A stretch of DNA of 64,000 bases from Tridacna crocea (taxonomy: Eukaryota > Mollusca > Bivalvia > Cardiida > Cardiidae): contig OX031059.1 in assembly GCA_943736015.1 (NCBI GenBank), forward strand, positions 54,385,159 to 54,449,158, read 5' to 3'. The notes below the pieces were generated by a model. The model saw nothing but the letters and a program-made list of their open reading frames with translations, ran no database searches and was not told where the DNA came from. Of this stretch, positions 1 to 13,200 are shown one piece after another. How positions within the stretch are numbered: the stretch's first letter is position 1; each line of letters begins with the position of its first letter. The position numbers and the translations under genes are program-made.

Positions 1-194
1 ATCGCATTTCAGCGGAGACGCGTTTTGTAACACATATGTTCAAATGTCAACACAACGTTATAGATATTAACCGTATAGCACGTAGGAATACACAACTGCC
101 GGATAAAGCTAAGTTTATTAGGTTACCCCTTTATTAGGTCAATGTTAATGACGAAAACGGGATAAAAAACACACACTCGTCAGTTATTTAAGGG
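1..194 (+). repeat. Left arm of ~200-bp inverted repeat pair
   Basis: This block is closely repeated, reverse-complemented, at 12026-12243. Matching stretches include TGTCAACACAACRTTATAG, AACTGCCGGATAAAGC and GACGAAAACGGGATAAA. The window edge cuts close to its outer end, so a target-site duplication cannot be checked. A foldback element has been inserted near its inner end. Confidence 0.85.
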
Positions 195-1672
195 CCGTAA
201 TACCCTTGCAATTCCATGGCATTTTGCAGATAAAAGCTTTGAGAGAAACTAGTTGTTTTGGCGGACTCGGCGATATCGAGTGGACACACCGTTCAGCATT
301 TTGTCTGAAAGTAGTCCGGAAAAGGCAACTTACGATCCCTATAGGCAAGGGAATCCCTTGAGAGGGATTCCCTGGCCTAAAAATTAAGTTTTCCTTCTTT
401 GTTCCTATGTTTCGAACTTGTGACCCCTGGGGCAGGGCCATTTTGGACCACATGGACATCATTAGAACAAACTTGGTAGAGGTCAACTAGCAGATGCTAC
501 ATACCAAATGTCAAAGCTCTACTCCTTCTTGTTTCAGAGAAGAACATTTTCAAGTTTTCCTATTTTATTCCCATGTTCGAACTTGTGACCCCCAGGGTGG
601 GGGGCCAAAATTGACCCAAGGGCCTTGTAAGAAAAAAACTTGGTAGAGGTCCAATAGGGGATGCTACTTAAAAAATATCAAAGCTCTACACCTTCTAGTA
701 TCAGAGAAGAAGAACTTTATAGTTTTACTTCTTTAATCCTATGTTTCTAACTTGTGACCCTTGGGGGTGGGGGTGGGGGTGGGTGGGAGTGGGTGGGAGT
801 GGGTGGGAGGGATGAGCAAGCTTTGACCCCAGGGGCATCGTATGAACAAACTTTGTAGAAGTCTACTAAGAGATGCTAAATACCAAATATCAAAGCTCTA
901 GTTTCAGAGAAGAAGAATTTTAAAGTTTTCCTTCTTTGTTCCTATGTTTCGAACTTGTGACTCATGGGGCGGGGCAAGATTTGACCCAGGGACATCATAT
1001 GAACAATTTATGTAGAAGTCCACTAGGGGTCCTACTTACTAAATACCTAAGCTCCGCATTTTCTAGTTTCTGAGACAAAATTTTTAAAAATTTTCCATCT
1101 TTATTTCTGTTTTTAATAACCAGGACTGGGCCAGTTTTGACCCCAGGGACATCATAATTTATGAACAATCTTGGTAGAGGTCCACTAGGAGATGCTACAT
1201 ACCAAATATCAAAAGTCTGCACCTTCTAGTTTCAGAGAAGAAGAATTTCAAAGTTTTCCTTCTTTGTTCCTATGTTCAAACTTGTGACCCTCAGAGCAGG
1301 GCCAGTTTTGACCCAAGGGACAATCATAAGAACAATCTTGGTAGAGGTTCACTAGGAGATGCTACATACCAAATATCAAAGCCTTCTAGTTTCAGAGAAG
1401 AAGATTTTCAAAGATTTTGCTATTTTTTTAGGCCAGGGAATCCCTCTCAAGGGATTCTTTTGCCCATAGCCATCGTAAGCTGCCTTTTCCACACTACTTT
1501 CAGACAAAATGTTGAACGGTGAGTCCACTCTATATCGCTGTTTCCGCCAAAACAACTAGTTCCCCAAGTATACATATACAGATTGCTTTACACACGGTGT
1601 GAATGCTTTCCTTCCTCAAAGCTTTCATCTGCAAAATGCCATGGATTTGGAAGGGTATTACCAGGGGTAAAA
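195..1672. mobile_element. Foldback element enclosing a tandem-core array
   Basis: Long inverted arms of about 200 bp (195-390 and about 1430-1672) share the termini TAATACCCTT / AAGGGTATTA and an inner GGGAATCCCT palindrome. The middle holds about seven imperfect core repeats. It interrupts the outer repeat: sequence before 195 and after 1668 rejoins to match the uninterrupted copy at 12026-12243. Confidence 0.75.
390..1430 (+). repeat. Tandem core repeats, period about 150-160 bp (family H3)
   Basis: Each unit carries the landmarks CTTCTTTGTTCCTATGTTT, AACTTGTGACCCC, GGGCCAGTTTTGACCC, AACTTGGTAGAGGTCCACTA and GATGCTACATACCAAAT, then TCAGAGAAGAAG. The same core recurs at 16740-18370, 26500-27180, 28520-29550 and 33930-34240. 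A (GGGTGGGA)n stretch near 769-810 is a local expansion. The core array and tail resemble the pearl/CvA-type, Helitron-derived elements of bivalves. Confidence 0.8.
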
Positions 1673-3235
1673 GTTAAAGAAATTGAAAATACTGAAAAAT
1701 GAGCTGGGGGCCAGGGGGCTGAGTTTTAGCTATTTTATAACCCTCAAATTCCTCTAATGAGATCCAGTTTTAGTATTTTAAATCTGAAAAAATCTTGAAT
1801 TTAATGAAAGATATGATATGCTAAAACCTAAGAAAATCTTTAAAAAAAGATTGCCCCCCCCCCCCACACACACACACATTCGATCTATATTTTCATTTCA
1901 TAAAACAACAATTTCCTTCACTCAAGACATAATTTTAGCTTCCACTTATTGTTTTATTAAGTAACTTGTGTAAATTCACTGTCTAATTTCATTATTAAAG
2001 ATGAGAAGATGATTTGAAGACCTTCTGATCGGACGATTCCACGCCGATCATTGTAGTGTCATGGGTTTTCACGTTTTTTTTGACGATCAATTTTTCGTGT
2101 CAATTAATTTTTGAAGAAGTATTACTACATGATTTGACATCAGTTAGTCATTTTGAATTGCAGTTAACTTTAAAATCTGTCACTTTACAGTAGATAAGAT
2201 TAACACCTTTGTTACTTTGTCATAAATGGCTCGCCAGATTCATTAGATTATGCGCGTGTCCTTCGCATTTTTTACTGATCGTGTTTAGTCCATATTTCTG
2301 CCGGATGCATGCAAGTTTGTTTAAATGGAGCTCTAGACGATTATTTCACGCGTCAGACAGACCATTAGGCAGATCTTTTTCAGCGTCAAAGACAAGTCAT
2401 TTCAAATTTCCGAGCATGAAAAACCCGGGCTCATGGATCAAATGAGAAACTTGCCGAGTTGTCAAGTTTGTCAAGAAATCCATGGAAAAAAAAATGTTTA
2501 TGATTTTTCCGGCCAATTTTAGTGTTTGTTATCACTATGTTGGATCCTAGAGTGTGATTTTAATGCAAGTCACAAAACCAAACGCTAAAAAGTAATCAAA
2601 GTACTGAAAGTACTCATGGAAGTCGATTTTAGAATTAGATTGAGTAAATGAAGAAATCGTTCCCCCTGGTCTGAAGGTGCGTTCAATTGGATGTGACCAA
2701 AAGTTTCTCATCATGTGCAGAGTGAAATAGTCAACAAAACTCAATACTATTTAAGGTGAAACAGTTAAAGAAAAAGATGAACAGAAACAAAGCTTCTTTT
2801 TTTTCCAATTTAATTTGAAATAAGTATCATCTTCTAGTAACATGAATCGAGTACCACAACAAAATGAATATTATGTAAAGGTAGTTGGAACAAGTGAACA
2901 GTATATTTGTGAATAAACACCTCAATCTCAAGCAGTACATGTCAATACCCTTTCGCACACAATGACGACTTTTGACTACTCTTGGAGAGCAGCTTGAAAA
3001 TACTGTGGCAAAAGTAGAAAACAATTGAATACTAAGTGTTACATTCTTATCCCAGTGCTTTGTCTCAATTCAGACCTGTCAGAAAGGCTCGCAAAAAGAC
3101 TAGGAAGTTTAACTTTGAACTGCATAAAAAAGAAAATGTGGCTGTTATTGCATAATATTTCAAGTGACCAAAACAAAAATCTCAAATTTTTCTTATATTT
3201 TCGAAACATCAAAATAAGTAATAATAGCTTGTAAA
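1673..3235. other. Intergenic/3' flank, no gene recognised
   Basis: AT-rich DNA downstream of the thioredoxin stop. It has a C9-(CA)n simple repeat at about 1854-1880. Small open frames here lack coding character, and no repeat family was recognised. Confidence 0.5.
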
Positions 3236-3710
3236 GATCTTTCTTGAAGGGTAGATAACATTGTGGGAAAAGGTTACCAGCATTTTCTCCTTTTCCCACA
3301 ATGTTTTCTAAAGTCTTCTTTGTCAGGGATCAGTTAAATGCCTTATCACAACAGTGAAGCCCTGTCCCTCTTTGTACTAGGTCACCAGTAGGTCAACAAA
3401 CCTTTACCAGAACTAATCAAAGTGCAGAGGTTCTCTTGTTTTATATGAAAAGGATTACAGATTATGTAAAGCAACCATCTTTAACTCTTTACCAAACGAC
3501 AAAATTTGGGATGTGACCAAACTGAAAGTATTTGCAGACAACAAATTAAACATTAATGAAATGATGATTTCTCTCTTTGATAGAGTAGAAAACACTGAGG
3601 GAAAAGGAGAAAATGCTGATTACCAGCATTTTCTCCTTTTCCAAGAGTGTTTTCCAAAGACTTCCTCTTTAGGGTCGTTAAAAGTCAGGACTGTATGGTA
3701 AAGACTTACC
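3236..3710 (+). mobile_element. Two piggyBac-type MITE copies (one partial)
   Basis: A partial copy (about 3236-3354) has the central palindrome TTACCAGCATTTTCTCC and flanking TGTGGGAAAAG. A fuller copy starts at TTAACTCTTTACCA (3481) and runs to about 3710. The family is described under the 5604-5821 copy. Confidence 0.75.
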
Positions 3711-3759
3711 AGCATAGGAACTAACCTACAATACAACAATGAAATCAAAATGAATGGTA

Positions 3760-4135
3760 TGAGAGAAGAAATTTTTCAAAGATTTTACTTTATACCATAA
3801 AAGGAAAATGAGTCTCCCATAAAAGCCATATTTTTTGACGGATCTTTTTTTTTTTAAGGAATTCTGTAGACTTCTATCTAAGGAACATTCCTGCAAAAAA
3901 AAATAATGCTACCCAATTAGCGGTTTGGGAGGAGAAGATTTTTAAAGGTTTTTACTTTGGTTGCCATGGCAACCAGAATTATTCATGGAACACGATTATT
4001 TGAATGAATTTGAAAGAGGACCACCTAAGGAACATTCCTGTAAAATTTGGTAGAAATCCAGTCCATAGTTTCTGAGGAGAAATATTTTAAAGAAAAAGTT
4101 TACGGACGCCAAACGTAAACGTCTTCTTTTGTAGA
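3760..4135 (+). mobile_element. Helitron-like 3' tail fragment
   Basis: It contains GGTTGCCATGGCAACCAGA, GAGGACCACC..AAGGAACATT and GTTTCTGAGGAGAA, shared with the tails at 18250, 20240, 22350, 38310 and 55050. It lies within about 40 bp of the thioredoxin stop codon and covers the expected 3' UTR in antisense orientation. Confidence 0.65.
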
Positions 4136-4163
4136 GATAAGTCCGAGTCTGCACTGCTGTAGT

Positions 4164-4262
4164 CTAGTGCTTTACGTAGCGGTTCTTAATGATGGTGTAC
4201 TTGTTTTCTGCAATGTATGCCTGCAACTCCCCTTCTACTTGGGAGGATGGCTCCTGGCAAGT
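4164..4262 (-). CDS. TXN: Probable thioredoxin exon 5 (terminal exon)
   Basis: A strong acceptor (11-T polypyrimidine tract then CAG, ends 4263) opens a 32-codon frame, T-C-Q-E-P-S-S ... V-K-H, then TAG at 4164-4166. Phase 0 fits exon 4. The segment V-E-G-E-L-Q-A-Y-I-A-E-N is amphipathic and can replace the last thioredoxin helix (G-A-N-K-E-K-L-E-A-T-I-N-E-L in human). The tail after it is about 10 residues longer than usual, and the strand normally at the exon start is weakly matched. No better candidate was found downstream of exon 4. It could instead end another gene or be an alternative terminal exon. No AATAAA is seen close to the stop; a Helitron-like fragment occupies the expected 3' UTR. 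Confidence 0.55.
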   Translation of the reverse strand, partial: TCQEPSSQVEGELQAYIAENKYTIIKNRYVKH

Positions 4263-7200
4263 CTGAAAAAAAAAAAGCCATTGAAATTTAAAAAAACAAG
4301 AGCCGTCAGAGACGGGTTATGCTCCCCGAACAAGTGCTTGTCATAAAATATAAGAAACTGATATAAATTCACTTCTTTTATCCTAGAAGAACCTGTTCAT
4401 GCCCCCCAAAATTTGAAGTGAAAAGGCAATTACTATCTTAGAGATAGACAACACAAACTTGTAGAGGACAATAAGCCCAATAAGCCCCCTATAAGCCCCC
4501 TTTTCCCATAAGACAATATTGGATCATTGCAATAAATACGACGGGTGTGTGGTTTGTGGCATTTTTTAATAATAATTCAAAATTCCAAATTTCATAAAAT
4601 TTTGAGCAGTCATGTATTAAATATTACATAAAACAATTTTTTACATGAGGCCCCCTTTTTCCGAGACGCAGCCTGAAAATTCCAACAAGTTCAGATTTGA
4701 AATTTCACAAAGTTTTCAGCACTGATAAAGGAGATCCTAGTGAAAAACAATTTTTTCCATGTGGTCCCCTTTTTCCGTGATGCAGCCTTAATTTCAGAAA
4801 CCAGGAAAGACGTATTTGCGCATTAATAATTCACAGATTGCAAAAACAACGGGCACATGTTGAAACTTGTAAAACAAGATATAACCATGAAATGTTGACA
4901 AAAACTGAACAAGATATTAGTAAAAATTGCAATTTTGCATTAGGGCCCCTTTTTCATTTTACAAGAAACCCCCTTTTTCCATGACAGAGGGTCAAATTGA
5001 AAAACACATAGATAAAGAAACAAGAGCACATGGTGAAACTTTGAAAAAACAATATAACCATGAAGTTTAATGAAATTTTGACCAAAACTGAATGAAATAT
5101 TAGTAAAAATTGGAATTTTGCAAGAAGCCCCCTTTTTCCATGACAGAACATCAACTTAAAAAATGCCCAGATTAAAAATAGCAAGGGCACATGCTAAAAC
5201 TTTCCATAAACAATATAACCATGATGTTTCATGATATTCTGACAAAAACTGAATGAGATATTGGTAAAAATTGCAATTTTGCATTAAACCCCCTTTTTCC
5301 ATGACACGGGGTCAAATTGAAAATCCAGGAAAATCATATCCGCGCCTTACCCTAAGGAGTTCATATATGAAGTTTCATCCAATTTGGCCCAAGGGTTGTG
5401 GAGAAATCGCTTCGGACGGATGGACGGACGGACGGACAGATGGACGGACAGACGAAGCAGCGACTATATGCTCGCCCTTTGGGGAGCATAAAAAAAAGCG
5501 TAAAATGAATTTTCTTTTGAAAATCAAACAAACAAGTTAGTATGAAATTCCCACAAAAATAATATTCTGGGCTTTTTTTCACACATAATTTGTGTTAGTA
5601 GCAGTTAACATTACCAAACAACAATATTTTAGGTTTGCCCAAATCAAAAGCATTTGCAGACCAAAAAATAAAAGTAACTGAAAATTTGAAATTTGTTTTG
5701 TGGAGGGTAGAAAACATTGTGAGAATGCTGGTTACCAGCATTTTCTCCTTTTCCCATACTGTTTTCTAAAAGCTTCTTTCTTAGGGTTGTCAAAAGTAGG
5801 GATTCTGTGGTAATGGGTTGACTATGTTTCCTAATAATCAGCTACAATATGCATTAGCAATGCAAGGATTTTCTGCAGTATCTCTGCACTTTTCTTGATC
5901 TATGCCCATTGAAATTAGAATTTCTGGTGATAATGAAAATATATAATTTGAGTCACAGTTACTTTGAGAATTTTAGAGAATCACAGTGGTTCTATTATTT
6001 TCAATAGCAAATGACTGAGGAAACAAGTGAGTCAAGATAGCCCTATTTCAGTCTCCTGAAAAAGAATGTTGAATTATCATCAATGCTGATACACCAATAA
6101 GAATGTCCCAACATGTTAGTAAACAAACGGCATAAGATCAATCTTTTTCCAGATCTTACGTTGGGCCATATAAGGTCTGAAAGAGATTAACTCATTACCC
6201 AAATGACAATATTTTAGGCTTGTCCAAATTGAAAGCATTTGCAGACCAAAAATAAAAGTGAATGAAAATTTGAACTTTGTTTTGTGAGGGGTAGGAAATA
6301 TTGTGGGAAAAGGAGAAAATGCGACTTACCAGCATTTTCTCCTTTTCCCACAATGTTTTCAAAAGGCTTGTTTCCAAAGGTCGTCAAAAGTAGGGATTGC
6401 GTGGTAATGGGTTAACTTGAGGACAATACTGTCGAAAGTTTAATTATCCTTTTACATCTTAGTGATTCTGTTAAAGATACTGAAAGCCAGTTTGTTACAT
6501 TGCTTTTCTGGGCTTTGTCAAATACATGTAGAACTTCAGGAGCAACATATAAATGTGCTTGTGCTAATGGTGAACAGACACACAATAGTCAAAATACCAA
6601 CCCATCACAACTGTTCACCATGAGCACGAGGGATAACCTGGGAAGACGAGAGTGGATTTAATACCTTAATTTCAGTCTTTGTTTTGGTTGACACTGACAT
6701 CTCGTCTCTATATGTTTTGACAACAACAATTGTTAGCTGTATGTATTGACCTATTAGGTTCTTTAAACTCATCTCCCTCCACTCCCTCCAGAGTGACATC
6801 TTTAAGTCATCTGTGCCATCTTGAGATCTTAACTGTCTTGACCTGGACGTCTGTCCCTCTGACCTGCACAATCTTCACAATCTCTTCCTAAAACAGATAC
6901 AAAGAAATATAACCAAATGATAGCCATACAAAAATCTGAACAGTATTTAACTTAACATTCTTCTTTTATCAAAGATGCATATTGTAGATTGATGCAACAT
7001 CAAGTTATTGTCCAATGAATTGAAGAGGGCCTTGATTGTCTAAAATTACCCACCTTACTGTTGAGCAATTTTTTCTTTAACAAAAATGTTTTTCAAAAAT
7101 CTTTTCAAGGGTCAATTTTACCTCTTATGCTGCTGATTTCCCAGAATAGACTATTCCAGATTTGCTTCCGAATTTTAGTCACTGTAAAATTTGCCAACAG

Positions 7201-10200
7201 TGCAGACCAACATCAGACTGAATGGCTATGCAGGTTGATCATTGGTCTACACTATTAGCAAATATGACCAATGTTGCAATAGGCAGGATAGGGGTTAAGG
7301 CTTCCCGTTAAGCTCAGCCCGCATTTCTTTATCCCACTTGAAAGCATCATGCTATTCCAACACATACAAACCAGGTTTAACCCTTTTACCAGATGACAAC
7401 ATTCTAGCCTTATCCAAATTGATAGCAGTTGCAGACAACAATTTCAATCTCATTATCTGAATCAAATGCTGCAATTGTTCTTTGACATAGTAGAAAATAT
7501 TGTGGGAAAAGGAGGCTTCTTTCCTTGGGGTGTCAAAACTCATCACTGAGTGGTAAAAGGTTAAAGAATGCTTCACATCTTTTGTAGATGATAAAATATT
7601 GGTTTTAATGTTCAATCAAGGATCATAATCATTTGAGACAAATCTCCCTGAATGTGGCAATTGTTAAAAGCTAAAGTAGTCCTAACAGACATATCTAAAA
7701 TGGTTTGCATTCTGCATCAACTCAACAGTGCCACTGGTTACCTTTAACTCTTAAGACTACCAAACAATCCCGACTTTCAACGATCCTGAGAAAGAAGCCT
7801 TTTGAAAATATTGTAGGAAAAGTAGAAAGTGTGGGTAACCATCATTATCTCCTTTTCTCACAATGTTTTCTATTCTTCCCTAAACAAATTTCAATTTTTG
7901 AGCCACATTTATTATGTCATCAGCACGTGCTTTCAATTTGGGCCACTCTAAAATTTTGTTGTTTGGGAAAGAGTTAACTCATTTCCAAATGACAAAATTT
8001 TAAACTTGTTCAAATCGAAAGCATTTGCAGACGACAAAATAAAGGTGACTGAAAAATTGAAATTGTTCTTGGAAGAGTAGAAAACACTGTGGGAAAAGGA
8101 GAAAATGCTGGTTACCAGCATTTTCTCCTTTTCCTACAGTTTTCAATAAACTTCTTTTTCAGGGGCGTCAAAAGTAGGGACTGTGTGGTAATGGGTTAAG
8201 CACACATACTGTACAGCCTTTTTACCTATGCAAACACAATTTTCAAAAAACCTTTTATATATCAGATTTGACTCTTTACCACACAACAAAATTCAGACCG
8301 ATCAAAATTGAAAGAAATTCCAAGACACATAGTAAATGTGGCACAAGTAATAAGATTTGTCAGTAAAGGATAAGAACACATTATGGGAAAAGAAGAAAAC
8401 ATTGGTTACCAGCATTTTCTCCTTTTCCCCCACAATGTTTTCAAAAGCTTTCTTTTGTTCGGTTTTGCATGCAGATGCACATTCATTTAGTTTTTTTTTT
8501 TCTTAATATTAATGTTTAACCCTTTTCTCTACAGAAGCAGGTATCAATTTTGCAAGATACTTGCCAGCTAAATTGAATGAATCTACTAAATATTATGTCA
8601 ATTAACTTCAAAAACCTCAATACCATGACACTTTTTGTATACTTGGGCAACCTGGTTCAAAATCAACCTTCAAGTGAAAGTACAAAAGCTGCAATACTTC
8701 TGACTGAGCCAATTTAAAGATTTAAATGCATATACAGTCAAACTTCGGTAGCTCGAACACCCAGGGGACCAGCCGATTTGTTCGAGTTATCGGAAGTTCG
8801 ACCGAGCCGAAGATAATTCATAGATCGCCAGATTCGATCAAGAAATATATTATATCCGCAGTAGGTTATGTCCGACATTACCTACGCCCAATAGCATTTT
8901 AAATGACCGCACGGAAAAAATTGATATTTTTACCATTTACAAACAAAATAGTTGTTCAGGAAAATAACTTTTATTTACTTAACTTAGCACGTGTCATCTG
9001 ATTTTTAATGAGAATTAAATACACAAGATATAAAACCAATGAAACCTCTTCTTTATTTCGATTTACATGTACATTTATTCTATTTATAGAACAGAAGTTT
9101 AATATACGGTCTCAGTTTGCAAGAAAAATACACAGTTTGATGCAAAAGGCGTGAAAAATTGATTTAAGGCAGAGCAAACTTCCAATCAAGAAAAAAAAAA
9201 TACAATCATTATTAATCAGCGTTAATTAAAGCTAGTTATTTTTCACGGAACGGGTTAATATTACGCACCGTTTCAATCAGTGGACATAAGGTGTCATAAA
9301 CTGATATACAACCTACATGTGTGAAATTCACCAACACTTGTCAACTAATTTATCGGCCAACCTTTTGTTCGACCTTTCCCAGGTAAAACGTATAGTGATT
9401 TTACCTTTGGGACCATGAAATGTGTTCGAGAGTTCGAGTTTCACGGTGTGCAAGTTTTCCGAAGTCGAACTCGCTGAATTAAGAGCATTTTTTGTCGGGA
9501 CCGAGATTCTTGTTCGAATTTTCGGTAGTGTTCGAAGGTTCCCGTGTTCGAGCTACTGAGGTTTGACTGTATATGTTAGATCCAGGTTGACAGCATTAAT
9601 GTCAAAATTAACTATATGAAAGGGGAAGAATAAATCACTATTTTATATTTTTCCAACATGTCAATATACTTTCACCTTAGGGCTGCAAAATCCTAGTGCT
9701 GAAAGGTAAGTTTAAAAGAATATAAAGGTGTAAGATTTATTACACAAATGCAAACCATGTAAACTCACGTTAGGCGAATGGGCCGAAATTGTAATGGGAC
9801 GAAATTGTTATCGGTCGAAATTTCCAGTCACTGTAAGGACTGTTGACATTTGGGATTCGATAAATATTCTTCTTCGACGAAGAGCCATACATTCAACTAG
9901 TTATGGCAGCAAATGAAATACAAATCATTCAGATTTATATACTAATGCAGCCTTTTGAAATGCAGGCGTAAAGCTATCACGAACTTACAATCACAATGGC
10001 GACTGTAATCTTTATAAACAACCACTGACCTACTTTGTTTCTAAACAATACTTAAGGAAGGACGTAATGTCCTTCACGTTTAAAACAAAAACACATTTCA
10101 AAAAAGAAAAAAATACATTGAACTTTACCTTTGCAGCCTTGGGTTTGTTATAGATCAAATTGTGACTTGCTTTCCTTGCGTTTCACTCACCGCCGTTTCA

Positions 10201-13200
10201 AAACTGTGGTGTGGATGAAAAAGTCACGTTGCGCATATGAATAAATTAGGTTATTAGCTATTCAACACTTCAGACATTCAAGCAATTTTTTGTTGAAAAT
10301 GTAAATGCCTTGAAAAATAAACGTGTAACGCACCAATAATTTTTTTGGTAAGAGTATTAATGATGCGTTTTTAACGAAAGCTATTTTTTATGTGAACATG
10401 GGTCCGAGTAACATATCATTCATAAAATAGTGCCCGATTGGTAATCGTAACATCTCGGCCGATTTGATGGCTCTCAACACTTGAGTAATGCCGAATTGCT
10501 AGATTCGTCCGCATTCATATAGAAAAATATAGGATCTGTGTATTAACAAATATTAAGATTTGATAATTATTCATTGAAATGTCATAACAGTTCAAAGAAA
10601 ATATCTGTTTAGTGCAATAGTTTGACTGATTTCATTTTTATCTGAAATTCAATCGTTTTATATGTTTAAATGCTTGAATTTCATAGAACTTTTTTTTCGA
10701 TGTTTGAATATTGGTGTTGTTGGGTGATTTCCCAAATGCCTGAGCGTTGACATAGGAAGACCGATTACCGACGTAATCGACTTCCAAAAACCAGCAGTAT
10801 TCACGTTTGGCGATCGAACGAGCTTCGGTACCGACTACAATCGATTCCGGGATTTCTCAATAGCTTATCTCAATCAGAAGCCAAAACCCAATGACTTTCG
10901 GCTATCATCAATCATTGGCCCACCACTGCAAATCGGATAATGGTGTATGAATGAATTCACGCCCCCTTTTTAGGAGTTTGAGTTGCACTTACTATTAACA
11001 TCGGAAGATAGTTGCCGATCCGCAGCTCTGACATTCATATGTTATTTAAAGAACAAAGATAATTTAAATTGAGCCATCTTTTGCTGGTTAACAATCGAAT
11101 TGCATCCAATATTCCACCGCTAGAACAAACGGCTTTGTTAATGCTTGATTTTCTTTTACTGTCTTAGAGGCAAAAATATTAAAGTAGGCAAACCAATCAA
11201 AACACAGCCGCAACATTTTGGACACAAACAATATAACATCATACGACGACCTTAGAACGTTCCATTTCAATATCATTATCTCCCGCTAGATGGCATTCTA
11301 TAAATACTCATCTATCTGATAGGGGCATCCTGGGTACACAACCGAACCACTTTCCTACGCGTCAACCGTTACTTTGAATTTAAAACTGAAATAAAGGTTT
11401 ACTCAATAAAACGCTACCTTGTGTAATTCACTCAGCTATGACCAGCAGTTAAGAGAAATCTAGAGCTAAAGCAGGTCTCATTTATCCACAAACATATTAA
11501 TCAAAGCTATTTTCTACATTGCTACTTTATAGAGTGTAATTTTACAGTCAGCCCGCTTTCCGGGCTAGTGATGTGTCATATAAGACAGTCGAATCTTCGA
11601 AGAATATGACATGCGCAGACAACGGTTTCAATATCCTTTTTTAGAATCGGCAAACCTAAGCAAGAGTGAATGACTGTGAACATTTCAGTGCCATTTTTAA
11701 AAATAGACCATTCGAAATGCCATTCGGCATGCTTCAGTAACTATTTCGAGTATACTGGGCCACTAAACTCGGCTGATTCCGTATCGGAATCTCTCACCAG
11801 ACATTCGGCGAGAGCCATGCCGAGATCAACCCCAGACAAAGCAAATGCAGTGGGACAGTAATTTTTATTGATACGGCATCTGAAAATCTGTTGACTTGCA
11901 AAAGATACGAGATAAAGGGGTACCCCCCCCCCCCCCCCCCTAAATTTTTCTCCTCGGATTTAGACGATTTGGAAAAATGACCTGGTTGGCCCTTGAAAAT
12001 ACGGAATTCTGTCACAATACGGAAAACTTTTACCCCTGTATTACGACCCTTTAATAACTGACAAGTGTGTGTTTTTTATCCCGTTTTCGTCATTAACACT
12101 GACCTAATAATGGGTAACCTAATAAACTTAGCTTTATCCGGCAGTTGTGTATTCCAAGGCGCTATATATGGTTAATATCTATAATGTTGTGTTGACATTT
12201 GAACGTATGTGTCACAAAACACGTCCCCGCTAAATTACTATTTTAACCCTTTCCGAAACAATCCCTAGTTTTTACGGGTCTGGAATAGTAGCCTTTCGAA
12301 AACATTATGGAAAAAGGAGAAAATGCTAGTAACCAGCATTTTCTCCTTTTCCCACAATGTTTTCTACCCTGTCATCGACAGAAATCATCTTTTCAGCAAG
12401 AGTTGAATTGTCATCTGCAAATGCTTTCAATTTGGTCTAGTCCAAAAGTTTTGTCGTTTGGGAAAGGGTTAAACAAGCAATTTCGTTGAAATGATATCAA
12501 CCCCCCCCCCCCCTCCCCCGAAAAAGACCTTTTTTGATACAATCGTATAAGAGGTATTGTGTTTTGCATGTATATGTGGCCTTTTTGTTATTTGTCCATG
12601 ATGAAATTATACATTAAGCTCCCTTGTTCCATGGCACAGGATTTCATTACATAAAAAAAATAAAAAAGAGGTCCATAACAGGATTATACATTAAGTACCC
12701 ATTTCAGGATTTCATATATGTGGGGGGGGGGGGGGGGGAATGTATCAACGGACTATCCAATTGAAAACATGCATGAAGTTTCATCAATTTTTGTCAAGGA
12801 CTTTAGAAAATATCCCTCTCACAATATAAGCCGACACACTGCTGCCATTTCAAGCAGGTAGCTAGATACTAAAGTGTTGAAATTTGTAGCACCTGCTTGG
12901 GTAGCTGAATGGATATATGGTATTACTTGAGATCTAAAAGGTTTAAGAACAGACTGATGCAAGGAGAGACGAATGCACAATTGACTCATTGGTCACTGGC
13001 TTTGATCAACCAATAAAAATATGAAGTTCTATGGAAATATGTGCAAAAGTTGGAGATACACAGATATCAAATTATATTTGGCATGAAGTCAACCTTTTCT
13101 GTGATACAGTGATAAATTGCAAAGCCCTGACAACATGTGCTAGGTCGCATGATCTGTGAAAATCTCATCCAAATCTATTGAGATATGTCCAGTAATTGAA

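Noticed and set aside
5361-5582. Frames with C-P-S-I-C-P-S-V-R-P-S repeats (also near 14050 and 15500)
   Set aside because: Translations of the ACGG/ACAG tetranucleotide run of Helitron-like tails.
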